Positions 4,897-12,189 of a stretch of DNA of 14,521 bases are shown here, in pieces; position 1 is the first letter of the stretch, and each line of letters begins with the position of its first letter. The stretch spans positions 1 through 14,521 of the forward strand of contig JBIKSZ010000080.1 of assembly GCA_044348345.1 (NCBI GenBank), written 5' to 3'. A model generated the notes under the pieces. It worked only from the letters and a program-made list of their open reading frames with translations. It was not told where the DNA came from and made no database searches. A program made the translations under genes and the position numbers. This DNA comes from Falsiroseomonas sp044348345. Lineage in GTDB: Bacteria; Pseudomonadota; Alphaproteobacteria; Acetobacterales; Acetobacteraceae.

Positions 4897-6903
4897 TCAG
4901 AAGATGAAGTCGCTGCTGACGACCTTCGTCACATTCAGCAGCAGCACGGCATCGGCGCCGCCATTATAGGCAACCTCGATCCCGCTGCCGACACCGGCCC
5001 AGCTCTTGGCCGACCAGGCGACGTCAGCCGCCGTCAGGCCCAGCATGCGCAGCTTGTCCGTGCCCGAGGCGAAATCGGTGATCACGTCGCGCCCGTCGCC
5101 GGCCTGGAAGACGAAGCGGTCCGCGCCGCTGCCGCCGCTCAGCCGGTCGGCATCCAGGCCGCCGGTGATCGTATCGGCGCCGCCGCCGCCCCAGATGGTG
5201 TCGCGTCCCGCCCCACCGACCAGCACGTCATTGCCGCCATTGCCGCTGAGCTGGTCGTCGCCAGCGCCGCCGACAAGGTTGTCTGCCCCGCCCGTGCCGG
5301 AGCGCGTCACGCCCGCCACGGCGCCGGGGATCGCGGTCGCATCGCTGACCTGGAAGCCGGCCGTGCCGTTGGAATAGAGCGGCTGCACCGCGCCGCTCAC
5401 CGCCGCGCCGTTATAGGTCGCGCCATCGACATAGAGGTTGCGGTCGGAACCCGCCGCCCCGCCCCAAGCATCGTTGAGGAAGGTGACGACGACGTTGTGC
5501 GGCCCGACCGCCCAGTCGCCCTTCACCGTCACCGTGTCGGATTGCCCGGAGCTATGCAGCGCCTTCGCCGTCAGCGTCCCGCCGATCTGCTTGCCGTCCA
5601 CGCTGATGGTGTATTGCGCATCGCCCTGCCAAGCATCCTGGCTGACCCGCAGCACCAGCGTGTCGGAACCGCTGCCGAGGCTGATCGAGGCCGGCGGCGT
5701 GGTCGTGCCGCCGGTGGGTATGGCGGTCGCATCGCTGACCTGGAAGCCGGCCGTGCCGTTGGAATAGAGCGGCTGCACCGCGCCGCTCACCGCCGCCCCA
5801 TTATAGGTCGCGCCATCGACATAAAGGTTCCGGTCGGAACCCGCCGCCCCACCCCAGCCATCGTTGAGGAAGGTGACGACGACGTTGTGCGGCCCGACCG
5901 CCCAGTCGCCCTTCACCGTCACCGTGTCAGATTGCCCGGAGCTGTGCAGCGCCTTCGCTGTCAACGTGCCGCCGATCTGCTTGCCGTCCACGCTGATGGT
6001 GTATTGCGCATCGCCCTGCCAGGCATCCTGGCTGATCCGCAGCACCAGCGTGTCGGAGCCGCTGCCGAGGCTGATCGAGGCCGGTGGCGTGGTCGTGCCG
6101 CCCGTGCCGCCCCCCGTGGAACCACCGGTGGAGCCGCCGGACGGCACGCCGTCCCAGATCTGGACATTGTCCACCCAGATGTCGATCGGGCTGCTGCCAT
6201 AGGCGTTGCCGAGGAAGATGCGGTTGATGGGGGCGTCATTGATGCCGATGTTGTCGCCGGTATGGTCGAACACCGTCTGGCCGTTCACCTTCAGCCAGGT
6301 GCGGCCATCGGTGTCGCCGCGATGGGTGAAGAACTCCACCTTGAACCATTCGCCGGTGGGCACGGCGATGCTGTTGTTGACCTGGTTCCAGAAGGTCTGC
6401 AGCGGCGCGCTGCCATTGGCGTTGCTGTCCCACTTCATCCGCCAATAGGGCGTGCCGCTATTGTCGATCTCGACCGTGGTGACGACGCGGAAATCGCCGG
6501 CGCTCTTCCATTCGGGCGTGACGGTCGCCCAGCCGCCGGGGCCGAGCAGCTGCGAGAGGTTCGCGGGCAGCCTCACCCACTGGCTGATGTAGAAGTCGCT
6601 GGTCGGCTCGACGCTCGGCTGCAGCAGCAGCGCCGATTGGGTGATGGAGCTGTCCCGCACATCCACATCCAGGTTCAGCGCCCGCGTCGAGAGGCCATCG
6701 CGCCCGATCGTGGTCTCGATGCTGTTGCTGATCGAGGAGCTGTTGTTGGCCAGCAGCTGAATGCTGGTCTTGCCGCCCCAGAGATTGGCCGGCCAGCTTG
6801 CCCCGGTTTCCGCATCGGTCCCGACGATGTCCTGCCAGCCACCGCTGGGCGCGGCGAGCCCCACATTGCCTTCGAAGCCGGAGGAGAAAAGAAGGTTCGC
6901 CAT
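4897..6903 (-). CDS. Secreted ConA-like / tandem CBM60-like / RTX repeat protein
   Basis: The 668-residue protein is modular. Residues 8-253 form a ConA-like jelly-roll homologous to the neighbouring short paralogue. Residues 254-274 are a Gly/Ser/Thr linker. Residues 275-396 and 405-526 are two near-identical CBM60-like domains (SDTLVLR.SQDAWQGDAQ, SVDGKQIGGT, VVVTFLND.WGG, DRNLYVDGATYNG), separated by TGGTTTPP. Residues 535-601 hold about seven RTX nonapeptides (GGADNLVGG, AGDDQLSGN, GGNDVLVGG, AGRDTIWGG and others). The C-terminus ends in hydrophobic SSDFIF. RTX repeats with no N-terminal signal indicate type I (ABC) secretion and calcium-dependent folding outside the cell; CBM60 domains also bind sugar through calcium. 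A matrix lectin or lyase acting on the locus's own EPS is the best inference. ATG 6903 was chosen because MANLLFSSGFEG aligns with the paralogue's domain start; a TTG at 6975 would add 24 unlikely residues. Confidence 0.85.
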   Translation of the reverse strand: MANLLFSSGFEGNVGLAAPSGGWQDIVGTDAETGASWPANLWGGKTSIQLLANNSSSISNSIETTIGRDGLSTRALNLDVDVRDSSITQSALLLQPSVEPTSDFYISQWVRLPANLSQLLGPGGWATVTPEWKSAGDFRVVTTVEIDNSGTPYWRMKWDSNANGSAPLQTFWNQVNNSIAVPTGEWFKVEFFTHRGDTDGRTWLKVNGQTVFDHTGDNIGINDAPINRIFLGNAYGSSPIDIWVDNVQIWDGVPSGGSTGGSTGGGTGGTTTPPASISLGSGSDTLVLRISQDAWQGDAQYTISVDGKQIGGTLTAKALHSSGQSDTVTVKGDWAVGPHNVVVTFLNDGWGGAAGSDRNLYVDGATYNGAAVSGAVQPLYSNGTAGFQVSDATAIPTGGTTTPPASISLGSGSDTLVLRVSQDAWQGDAQYTISVDGKQIGGTLTAKALHSSGQSDTVTVKGDWAVGPHNVVVTFLNDAWGGAAGSDRNLYVDGATYNGAAVSGAVQPLYSNGTAGFQVSDATAIPGAVAGVTRSGTGGADNLVGGAGDDQLSGNGGNDVLVGGAGRDTIWGGGGADTITGGLDADRLSGGSGADRFVFQAGDGRDVITDFASGTDKLRMLGLTAADVAWSAKSWAGVGSGIEVAYNGGADAVLLLNVTKVVSSDFIF
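5326..5706 (-). repeat. Tandem CBM60 module, copy 2 (C-terminal)
   Basis: This is one of two 381-bp units repeated at a 390-bp period. By hand count it differs from the other copy at 18 bases, but in only two amino acids (Val for Ile in LR.SQDAW, Ala for Gly in ND.WGG). Confidence 0.9.
5716..6096 (-). repeat. Tandem CBM60 module, copy 1 (N-terminal)
   Basis: This is the partner of the unit at 5326-5706, separated by 9 bp. Both copies end in the same TAIP segment and begin at a TTTPPAS linker motif, so the duplication included the linker. Confidence 0.9.
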
Positions 6904-7164
6904 CTTGCCACTCGGTCCCTGTTGTTGGTCGCCCCGGCGTCGCTCCACCTGTGGTTGAGAACGCACACATGACAAACCGCCGGTTGGGTCCGGCAGCCGG
7001 CCTGCTCACCTGGCGTGGATTCTGTATACCGTAGGCAAATTGATCGCCGCAAGGAATTCGCTCACGGCGGCGTGTGCCAAAAATTATCAGGTGAGAGGCA
7101 TGGCCGACCTTCGACCTACGCGATCAGCAATCCGCGCCAGCACGTCGCCGCGGCAGCGCCAGCC
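6904..7164. other. 261-bp intergenic region upstream of the RTX gene
   Basis: No convincing gene lies here. The region holds the 5' leader and likely promoter of the RTX protein gene and the 3' flank of the GNAT gene ending at 7165. It includes the most A/T-rich patch nearby (about 7020-7090). I saw no clear intrinsic terminator for the GNAT operon. Confidence 0.6.
7023..7052 (-). promoter_or_regulatory. Candidate sigma-70 promoter for the RTX/CBM gene
   Basis: On the - strand, TTGCGG (7047-7052) and TATACA (7023-7028) are separated by 18 bp, in the only A/T-rich patch upstream of the gene. Transcription from here would give a leader of about 110 nt before ATG 6903. Each hexamer matches only part of the consensus, so this is tentative. 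Confidence 0.35.
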
Positions 7165-8328
7165 TCAGCCGAGACGGTCGCCGTTCAGCCTCGTCCAGGA
7201 TTCACCGGCAATGCCGTTGAGCGCGGCATCGCCACGCGCCACCGCCTCGGCCACTCCGGGGCTGCGCGTGCAGATCAGGGTGAACCCGCCATGGCGGAAC
7301 AGGCAGCCGGCCAGTTGCAGCGCCTCGGCCAACTCCGGCTGCTGCCGGCCGCTCGCCGCCACGGCGCCGCGACGCCAGGCCTCGCCCAGAATATCCGCCA
7401 CCATCGCGTGGGCCTCCGCGGGCGGCGCGAAGACCTGCACCACCCGCAGCACCCCCCGCGGCGCGAGATGACCCAGCCAGGCACCGGCCGGCCGCCCATC
7501 CGCGCGCAGCACCAGCCGGGCAACCGGCTCGCCCCGCTCCGCCTTGCGCGCCGCCTGGGCGAGCAGCCAGGCGAGCGTCGCCGTGTCGAAATCCGGCCGC
7601 AGCGCGAAGCCGTCGATCAGCCCGGGGATCACCTCCGCCAAGGCCTCCGGCGCCACATCGCGCCCCCGCGCGCCGGATGGGGGCGGCGGCGCGAAGCGCC
7701 CGACGCGGCGGGACAGCGTCGCATCCAGGAGCCCGGCCGGCGCGTGCAACGCGCGCAGCACGCCCGCCCGCCGGGCGGCAAGTTCAGCGATGAAGCCGGC
7801 CGGACGCAGGATGCGGATCCATTCCAGGCTGCTCGGTAGGTCCGCCACGACGCCGAGGGGCTGCAGCATCCGCCGCGTCGCCTCGTTCACATTGTCGCCG
7901 AGCGAGAGGTCCTGCGGGCCGGCGAAGAAGCCACGCAGCAGCCGCGCGCCCGCCAGCGGATCGGACGCCGCGCCCTCCACCATGACCGAGGCGGCGACCG
8001 CGGCGCGCAGCCTCTGTCCGGCGAAGACCATGCGCACCGGCAACACGCCGACAAAGCCGCGCAGCACCCCGTCAGGCGCGACATAGACCTGCGAGGCCAG
8101 TTCCGGATCGAACGCCGGATGGCCGAGGAAGGTCTCGACGAAGCATGCCGCGAGTCCCGCGGGTGGCGGCGCGTCGGTGTGGCGGAAGACGCGCTGGCAC
8201 AGCACGGCCACCGCCGCGGCGTCCTCCTCGCGGAAGGCCCTGACGAGGCCGGCACCCGCCGCGCCATGCCGCAGGGCGGCCGCAGCGTCGGGCGGCGCGG
8301 CGGCATCAGGATGGCCGGCCAGTGACAT
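7165..8328 (-). CDS. GNAT-family acyltransferase, last gene of the EPS modification operon
   Basis: The 387-residue cytoplasmic protein has GNAT features in its N-terminal half. These are VRAFREEDAAAVAVLCQRVF (about 29-48), then the beta4/beta5-like run VYVAPDGVLRGFVGVLPVRM and the VAASVMVEGAASDPLAGARLL segment, where acetyl-CoA binding is expected. The C-terminal half (about 250-380) may be a second, degenerate GNAT-like domain, which would fit the double length relative to single-domain enzymes. GNATs of this sort occur beside polysaccharide deacetylases and BcsL-type proteins in EPS loci, suggesting N- or O-acylation of sugar precursors; substrate unknown. ATG 8328 has GGGAGA (8335-8340) 6 nt upstream. 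A 44-bp gap separates it from the preceding gene of the same operon. Confidence 0.75.
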   Translation of the reverse strand: MSLAGHPDAAAPPDAAAALRHGAAGAGLVRAFREEDAAAVAVLCQRVFRHTDAPPPAGLAACFVETFLGHPAFDPELASQVYVAPDGVLRGFVGVLPVRMVFAGQRLRAAVAASVMVEGAASDPLAGARLLRGFFAGPQDLSLGDNVNEATRRMLQPLGVVADLPSSLEWIRILRPAGFIAELAARRAGVLRALHAPAGLLDATLSRRVGRFAPPPPSGARGRDVAPEALAEVIPGLIDGFALRPDFDTATLAWLLAQAARKAERGEPVARLVLRADGRPAGAWLGHLAPRGVLRVVQVFAPPAEAHAMVADILGEAWRRGAVAASGRQQPELAEALQLAGCLFRHGGFTLICTRSPGVAEAVARGDAALNGIAGESWTRLNGDRLG

Positions 8329-8372
8329 GGCGATCTCCCCTTGCGACCGCGCGGGCCCGCCGCGGGGTCAGC

Positions 8373-9497
8373 TCAGCGGTAGCGCCCGATCCGGTCGAGC
8401 CGTCGGAACAGCCGGCCCGGCCAGGCCGCGACCGGGCCGAGCGGCAGCCGGGCCGCGGCGGTCTCCACGCCGTACCGGCCGCGGCGCAGCAGCGCGGGCA
8501 GCGAGAGCCCGCCGATGAAGCCTTGCGCCACCGGGCTGGCGGCATTGGCGAGCAGAAGCTTGTACGGCTCGTCGCCGGCCCCGAGCTCGATCCGCAGGAT
8601 GCCGTGCCGCGCCGCGTCGCGGCACATCGCGGCGAACAGCAGCAGGCCCGGAGAGACCTTCGCCACCTGCGCATCGTAGGTCGGGAACCAGTAGTGCAGC
8701 GTGCCCGCGCTGCGCATGCCCATATGCGCCGCGATCAGCCGATCGCCCGCATGGAGGGTGGAGAGCACACCGGCGAAGCCTGGCGCCTGCGTCGCCTGGA
8801 TCCGCTCGAGAAGCGTCACGACCCAGGGCCGGGCAAAGGCGTCGGGGATGCGGCTGCGGCGGTACTGCTCGCTCTTCCAGTCGAGCACCCGGCGCAGCAT
8901 CACCGGATCGGCATCGTGCATGCTGAAGCGCAACAGCCCGAGCTGCCGCTCCGCCTGCTTCGCGCGCGCGGGCGCGTGGTGCGGAAGGCCGCTCATCCCG
9001 CCCGCCACCAGCGAAGCCGCCGCCCGGCGTTCCTCGACATAGGCCGCGTAGCCGCGGGACAGATCGACGATATGCGACGGCGCCACCGCGCGATGGAACG
9101 GCGCCAGCGGCATCTGCGCAGCCCGCAGCCCGGTGAAGTCGAGCATCCCCAACCCGCCCGCGCGCAGCAGCGCGCGCGGATCCCATCGCCATCCTGGCGC
9201 CGCGATCACCGCCTGGCAGTCATTCACCGCGCCGGCCACCGGGCGGCCGACGCCGCCACGGCGCTCGAAGGCCAGGAACGCCACCGGCTGGCCGTCGCGC
9301 TCGGCGATCGCCACCGTCACGCCAGGCCGCAGCGCAGCCACCAGCCGCACGAATTCGGGCGTGAGATAGGGGCTGTCGAGATCCGGATCGCTCGCCTGGA
9401 TCCGGCGCCAGGCGGCGATCTCGGTCGCCGTCAGATCCTCGGGTGCGACGAAGCGGAAGCCGGGTGCGGGCTCGGGCGGAACCCAAGGCGCGTTCAT
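8373..9497 (-). CDS. BcsL/CelD-type GNAT acyltransferase (FemAB-like fold)
   Basis: The 374-residue protein matches the CelD/BcsL group (Acetyltransf_6), named from cellulose and other polysaccharide loci. Characteristic stretches are VLDWKSEQYRRS (about residues 204-215), FAGVLSTLHAGDRLIAAHMG (241-260), LHYWFPTYD (267-275), SPGLLL (282-287) and LRIELGAGDEPYK (301-313). The YK element near the end of the GNAT core is typical. It probably transfers an acyl group onto an EPS sugar or nucleotide-sugar in the cytoplasm. ATG 9497 overlaps the deacetylase stop as ATGA (9494-9497), so translational coupling is likely and no strong Shine-Dalgarno is needed. An upstream in-frame start at 9599 would lie inside the deacetylase gene and encode Gly/Ala-rich filler, so it was not used. 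Confidence 0.85.
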   Translation of the reverse strand: MNAPWVPPEPAPGFRFVAPEDLTATEIAAWRRIQASDPDLDSPYLTPEFVRLVAALRPGVTVAIAERDGQPVAFLAFERRGGVGRPVAGAVNDCQAVIAAPGWRWDPRALLRAGGLGMLDFTGLRAAQMPLAPFHRAVAPSHIVDLSRGYAAYVEERRAAASLVAGGMSGLPHHAPARAKQAERQLGLLRFSMHDADPVMLRRVLDWKSEQYRRSRIPDAFARPWVVTLLERIQATQAPGFAGVLSTLHAGDRLIAAHMGMRSAGTLHYWFPTYDAQVAKVSPGLLLFAAMCRDAARHGILRIELGAGDEPYKLLLANAASPVAQGFIGGLSLPALLRRGRYGVETAAARLPLGPVAAWPGRLFRRLDRIGRYR

Positions 9498-10282
9498 CGG
9501 GGCGGCCCCAGCCGGTCGACCATCGCGCCCACCGGCAGCACCGCCATCCCCGCCGCCAGGGCACGCCGCAGCACGCGCCCCAATTCGTCCGGGGTGCACC
9601 CGAAAGGCGAAGGCTGCTCGGCCACATCATGGGTGTAGAGGATCAGCCACGCCCCTTGGCGCGCCGTCTCCTCGACCATCGCGTCCACATCCACGCCCCC
9701 ACGGTCGCGTTCCAGACCCACGGCGCGCAGCATCGAGCGGTCAACCCACCCGCGATGCAGGCCGGGCATCGTGGAGCGGCCGAAGCCGAAGCGCGCTGCC
9801 ACCGCCCGGCGGGACGCAAGCGTGGTGCCCCCATAGGGAAAGGCGAAGCTCCGCGCCGACCAGCCAGGCAGACGGGCGCGCAGGAAAGCGTCGTTGCGCG
9901 TGAGCGAGTCCACGAAAGCCTCGATCGGCGTGCGGCTCGCACGGCAATGCGCATAGGTGTGGCAGCCGATCTCGTGGCCGGCGGCGAAGGCGGCCACGAC
10001 GTCCTCCTCGGTGCAGAGCGGCAGCCCCTCCGGGGATTGGCCGAGCAGCCCGCCCGAGACGTAGTAGCTCGCCTGCACGCCGAGTGCCGCGAGCAGCGGC
10101 CCGGCTACCTGCCAGGCGCTCCGCGGGAAGTCGTCGAAGCAGAGGCTGAGAGTGGCCGGCCCGGGCGCGAGACGCGCCGGCGCCACAGGGATGCGCCCGA
10201 CGATGTCCTTGCCGAACCGACGGCCGAGGCGCACCAGGAAAGGCACGCGGATCGGCGAGGCGGGGTCAGCCGACTGCGTCAT
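9494..10282 (-). CDS. Polysaccharide deacetylase (NodB/CE4 family)
   Basis: The 262-residue protein has the NodB homology domain. Motif 1 is LCFDDFP with Asp50/Asp51, normally TFDDG, the second Asp being a metal ligand. Motif 2 is GCHTYAHC with metal-binding His108 and His112. Motif 3 is FAFPYGG (147-152). The late motif is LYTHDV with His218. All metal and catalytic positions I can locate are present, so it should be an active metal-dependent deacetylase of N- or O-acetylated sugars. No signal peptide is evident, suggesting a cytoplasmic substrate such as a lipid- or nucleotide-linked intermediate. It starts 3 bp after the priming transferase stop, and its own stop overlaps the next gene as ATGA. 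Pairing a deacetylase with acyltransferases suggests replacement of acetyl by another acyl group. Confidence 0.9.
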   Translation of the reverse strand: MTQSADPASPIRVPFLVRLGRRFGKDIVGRIPVAPARLAPGPATLSLCFDDFPRSAWQVAGPLLAALGVQASYYVSGGLLGQSPEGLPLCTEEDVVAAFAAGHEIGCHTYAHCRASRTPIEAFVDSLTRNDAFLRARLPGWSARSFAFPYGGTTLASRRAVAARFGFGRSTMPGLHRGWVDRSMLRAVGLERDRGGVDVDAMVEETARQGAWLILYTHDVAEQPSPFGCTPDELGRVLRRALAAGMAVLPVGAMVDRLGPPR

Positions 10283-10285
10283 GCC

Positions 10286-11755
10286 TCAATCCGCCTTGAA
10301 GGAGGCAAAGCCGCCGAGCGCCGTGCGGAGCAGAATCCGCAGGTCGAGCCCGAAGGACCAGTTGCCCATGTACCAGAGGTCGAGCGCGACGCGGGTACGC
10401 GCCTTCTCGAGCGTGTCCACCTCCCCGCGGGAGCCGTTGACCTGCGCCCAGCCGGTGATGCCCGGCTTGACCATATGGCGCGCGCGGTAGCGCTCCACGG
10501 CCTCGAAGTAATAGGCGCCGCCGATGCGCATATGCAGCGGATGCGGCCGCGGGCCGACCAGCGACATGTCGCCGCGCAGCACGTTGATCAGCTGCGGCAG
10601 CTCATCGATGCTGGTGCGACGCAGGAACCGGCCCACGCGCGTGACGCGCGGATCCGCCGCGGTGGTGCGCTGCGCGCCGGTGGCGTCGCACAGATCGGTG
10701 CGCATGGTGCGGAACTTGAACACCAGGATCGGCCGGCTGCCGAGGCCGAAGCGCCACTGACGGAACAGCACCGGCCCCGGCGATTCCAGCCGGATCGCCA
10801 GCGCGGCCAGGGCCAGCAGCGGCGAGAGCGCGATCAGCGCCGCACCGCCCAGCGCCACATCCATCCCGCGCTTCGCCAACCCTGGCAGGCCGGCATGCGG
10901 GTCGGTCACCAGGTCCACGAAGCCGAACCGACCGACGCAGGTCAGCGCGCGCGGAAGATGCGCGAGCGATGCGGCATCGAGGGCGAGGCAGACACGGACC
11001 GGCTGGTCGGACAGCCGATCGCAGACCGCGGCGATGCGCTGCGCAGCGTCGGCGCCCGAGATCGCCAGCACGACAAGGTCGGCGCCCGGCGCCTCGATCA
11101 TTCGGACCAGGCGGTCGAGCGCGCCGTCCTCGCGGTCATCGAGCCGCCCGCGCACGCGCCAACCGTCGCCTTCGGCATCGGCCAGCGAATGCGCCAACGG
11201 CTCGGCGACATCGGCCGCGCCCACCACGACAACGCGCCGCCCATCGGTCAGCACACCCGCCAGGTGCTGCCCGCCCAGGCGCAGCCCGGCGGCCAGCACC
11301 GTCGCGGCGCCGAGCCAGGCGAGGAACCAGCCGAGCAGATCGTCCGGCAGCGCTCCGGCCTGGGACAATGCGATCCAGCACGCTGCGCCAGTCGCCGAGA
11401 TGGCGCCGGCAACCGCTGCCGCGCCGTGGCGCGCGGCGCGCATGCCCAGCATGCGCGGTGGCTTGCTCTCCCCGTGGCGCAGCGCGAAGCGCATTCCAAT
11501 CGCCAGCAGCGCAACCACGAGCCCAAGCTGCGCCGCGGTCCCGGCGCCGAATTGCGCGGCAGTTGCGGGGAACAGCCACAGCGTCGCGACGGCCAGGGCC
11601 ACCGTCTGCGCGGCGTCGAACGCCCCGAAGGCCAGCCGCACGGCCATGCGCGCGGCCGCACCGGCACGCTGCGGCGCGGCCGTGGCCGCCGGCATTGGGC
11701 GCGAGAGCAGCGCGCGCAGATCAGCCACCGCGCCCGGGGTGAGAGGCTTGTTCAC
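10286..11755 (-). CDS. Polyprenyl-phosphate sugar phosphotransferase (EPS priming enzyme, WcaJ/ExoY type)
   Basis: The 489-residue inner-membrane protein moves a sugar-1-phosphate from a nucleotide sugar to undecaprenyl phosphate, the first step of EPS repeat-unit assembly. Hydrophobic segments lie at about residues 42-62, 74-91, 112-133 and 140-160. A CoA-binding-like Rossmann domain starts at RRVVVVGAADVAEPLA (173-188). A reentrant hydrophobic segment spans 298-321. The bacterial sugar transferase core has KFRTM (347-351), TSIDELPQ (381-388), SLVGPRP (398-404) and KPGITGW (430-436). The catalytic Asp-Glu of DELPQ is intact. Start GTG 11755 has GAGGT 6 nt upstream; longer in-frame starts extend into the divergent control region with Arg-rich, unconvincing sequence. 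It is the first gene of the operon that continues with the deacetylase and two GNATs. Confidence 0.92.
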   Translation of the reverse strand: MNKPLTPGAVADLRALLSRPMPAATAAPQRAGAAARMAVRLAFGAFDAAQTVALAVATLWLFPATAAQFGAGTAAQLGLVVALLAIGMRFALRHGESKPPRMLGMRAARHGAAAVAGAISATGAACWIALSQAGALPDDLLGWFLAWLGAATVLAAGLRLGGQHLAGVLTDGRRVVVVGAADVAEPLAHSLADAEGDGWRVRGRLDDREDGALDRLVRMIEAPGADLVVLAISGADAAQRIAAVCDRLSDQPVRVCLALDAASLAHLPRALTCVGRFGFVDLVTDPHAGLPGLAKRGMDVALGGAALIALSPLLALAALAIRLESPGPVLFRQWRFGLGSRPILVFKFRTMRTDLCDATGAQRTTAADPRVTRVGRFLRRTSIDELPQLINVLRGDMSLVGPRPHPLHMRIGGAYYFEAVERYRARHMVKPGITGWAQVNGSRGEVDTLEKARTRVALDLWYMGNWSFGLDLRILLRTALGGFASFKAD

Positions 11756-12189
11756 AGCGCGACCTCGGAGCAAAGAGGCCCGCTTCCGCGCGCCAGACGC
11801 CCTGGCGCAGCGTCGCGCGAGCCCATGGCCACACGCTGTCCGCGCCACAGAAGACGCCGCCTGCCCTCGCCGCGCATCACAAGGCCTCCCCCATTCTCCC
11901 GGCTCGCCCTCAGAGATGTGAAGCGGATGCGCGCAGATCCGGAATTTTTCTGGCGCAATGCACCAAGACACCGATCGCTACTATCTTTGCTCGATATCAT
12001 CCTGAAAAATCACTTGCAGGTGACGGTTTTCCGTATTTTCTACGGCAAGAATATTCCCCACTCCGAACGAGCCCCTCACGCCTCGCGCAACCGCTATCGC
12101 GTATCGCGCAGCATCGCGTTGCCCGCCGCGCAGCACAGCGCCTAGGCTGCGCCGCCGCACCGCAGCGGCGTGCACAGACGGGGGATGCC
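11756..12189. promoter_or_regulatory. 434-bp divergent control region between the priming-enzyme operon and the ATPase gene
   Basis: The stretch 11935-12060 is markedly more A/T-rich than the rest of the window and must hold the promoters for both directions. Visible elements are a half-site cluster ACGG (12023-12026), CCGTA (12031-12035) and TACGG (12041-12045), which makes two overlapping inverted repeats. There are three ATCGCG direct repeats (12096, 12103, 12113) and a CTAG-centred palindrome GCCTAGGC (12140-12147). A 6-bp hairpin CGCCGC/GCGGCG (12153-12170) lies just ahead of the ATPase start. I could not assign a regulator to any of these. Confidence 0.55.
11980..12008 (-). promoter_or_regulatory. 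Candidate promoter for the priming-enzyme operon
   Basis: On the - strand, TTTTCA (12003-12008) and GATAGT (11980-11985) are spaced 17 bp apart, each agreeing with four of six sigma-70 consensus positions. It would give a leader of about 215 nt before GTG 11755. It is a weak match, supported mainly by its place in the A/T-rich patch. Confidence 0.25.

Noticed and set aside
4798..6972. A 724-codon open frame on the + strand, antisense to the RTX gene.
   Set aside because: Its apparent repeats mirror the CBM duplication on the other strand. The composition (Arg/Ala/Asp/His-rich) matches no family, and the - strand reading has clear domains. Long antisense frames are expected in such GC-rich DNA.
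7100..7471. A + strand frame at ATG 7100 after GTGAGAGG.
   Set aside because: The spacing is too short, and most of the frame is antisense to the GNAT gene with a shadow-like Arg/Pro/Ser composition.
8347..8365. A GC-only palindrome (centred on GCGGGCCCGC) in the 44-bp gap between the two GNAT genes, considered as a terminator.
   Set aside because: The arms are short and several pairings compete. No T-run follows and the flanking genes are tightly spaced, so it is more likely a product of base composition.
11752..12000. An 82-codon - strand frame from ATG 12000 that ends GTGA on the priming-enzyme start.
   Set aside because: There is no properly spaced Shine-Dalgarno at 12000, the sequence is Arg/Ser/Gly-rich with no pattern, and the priming gene has its own GAGGT. 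It probably arises by chance, though the GTGA overlap deserves a look in ribosome profiling.
9443..12145. A 900-codon open frame on the + strand across the priming-enzyme operon.
   Set aside because: It lies opposite four genes with clear motifs, and its own translation is Arg/His/Gln/Ala-rich with no recognisable domain.
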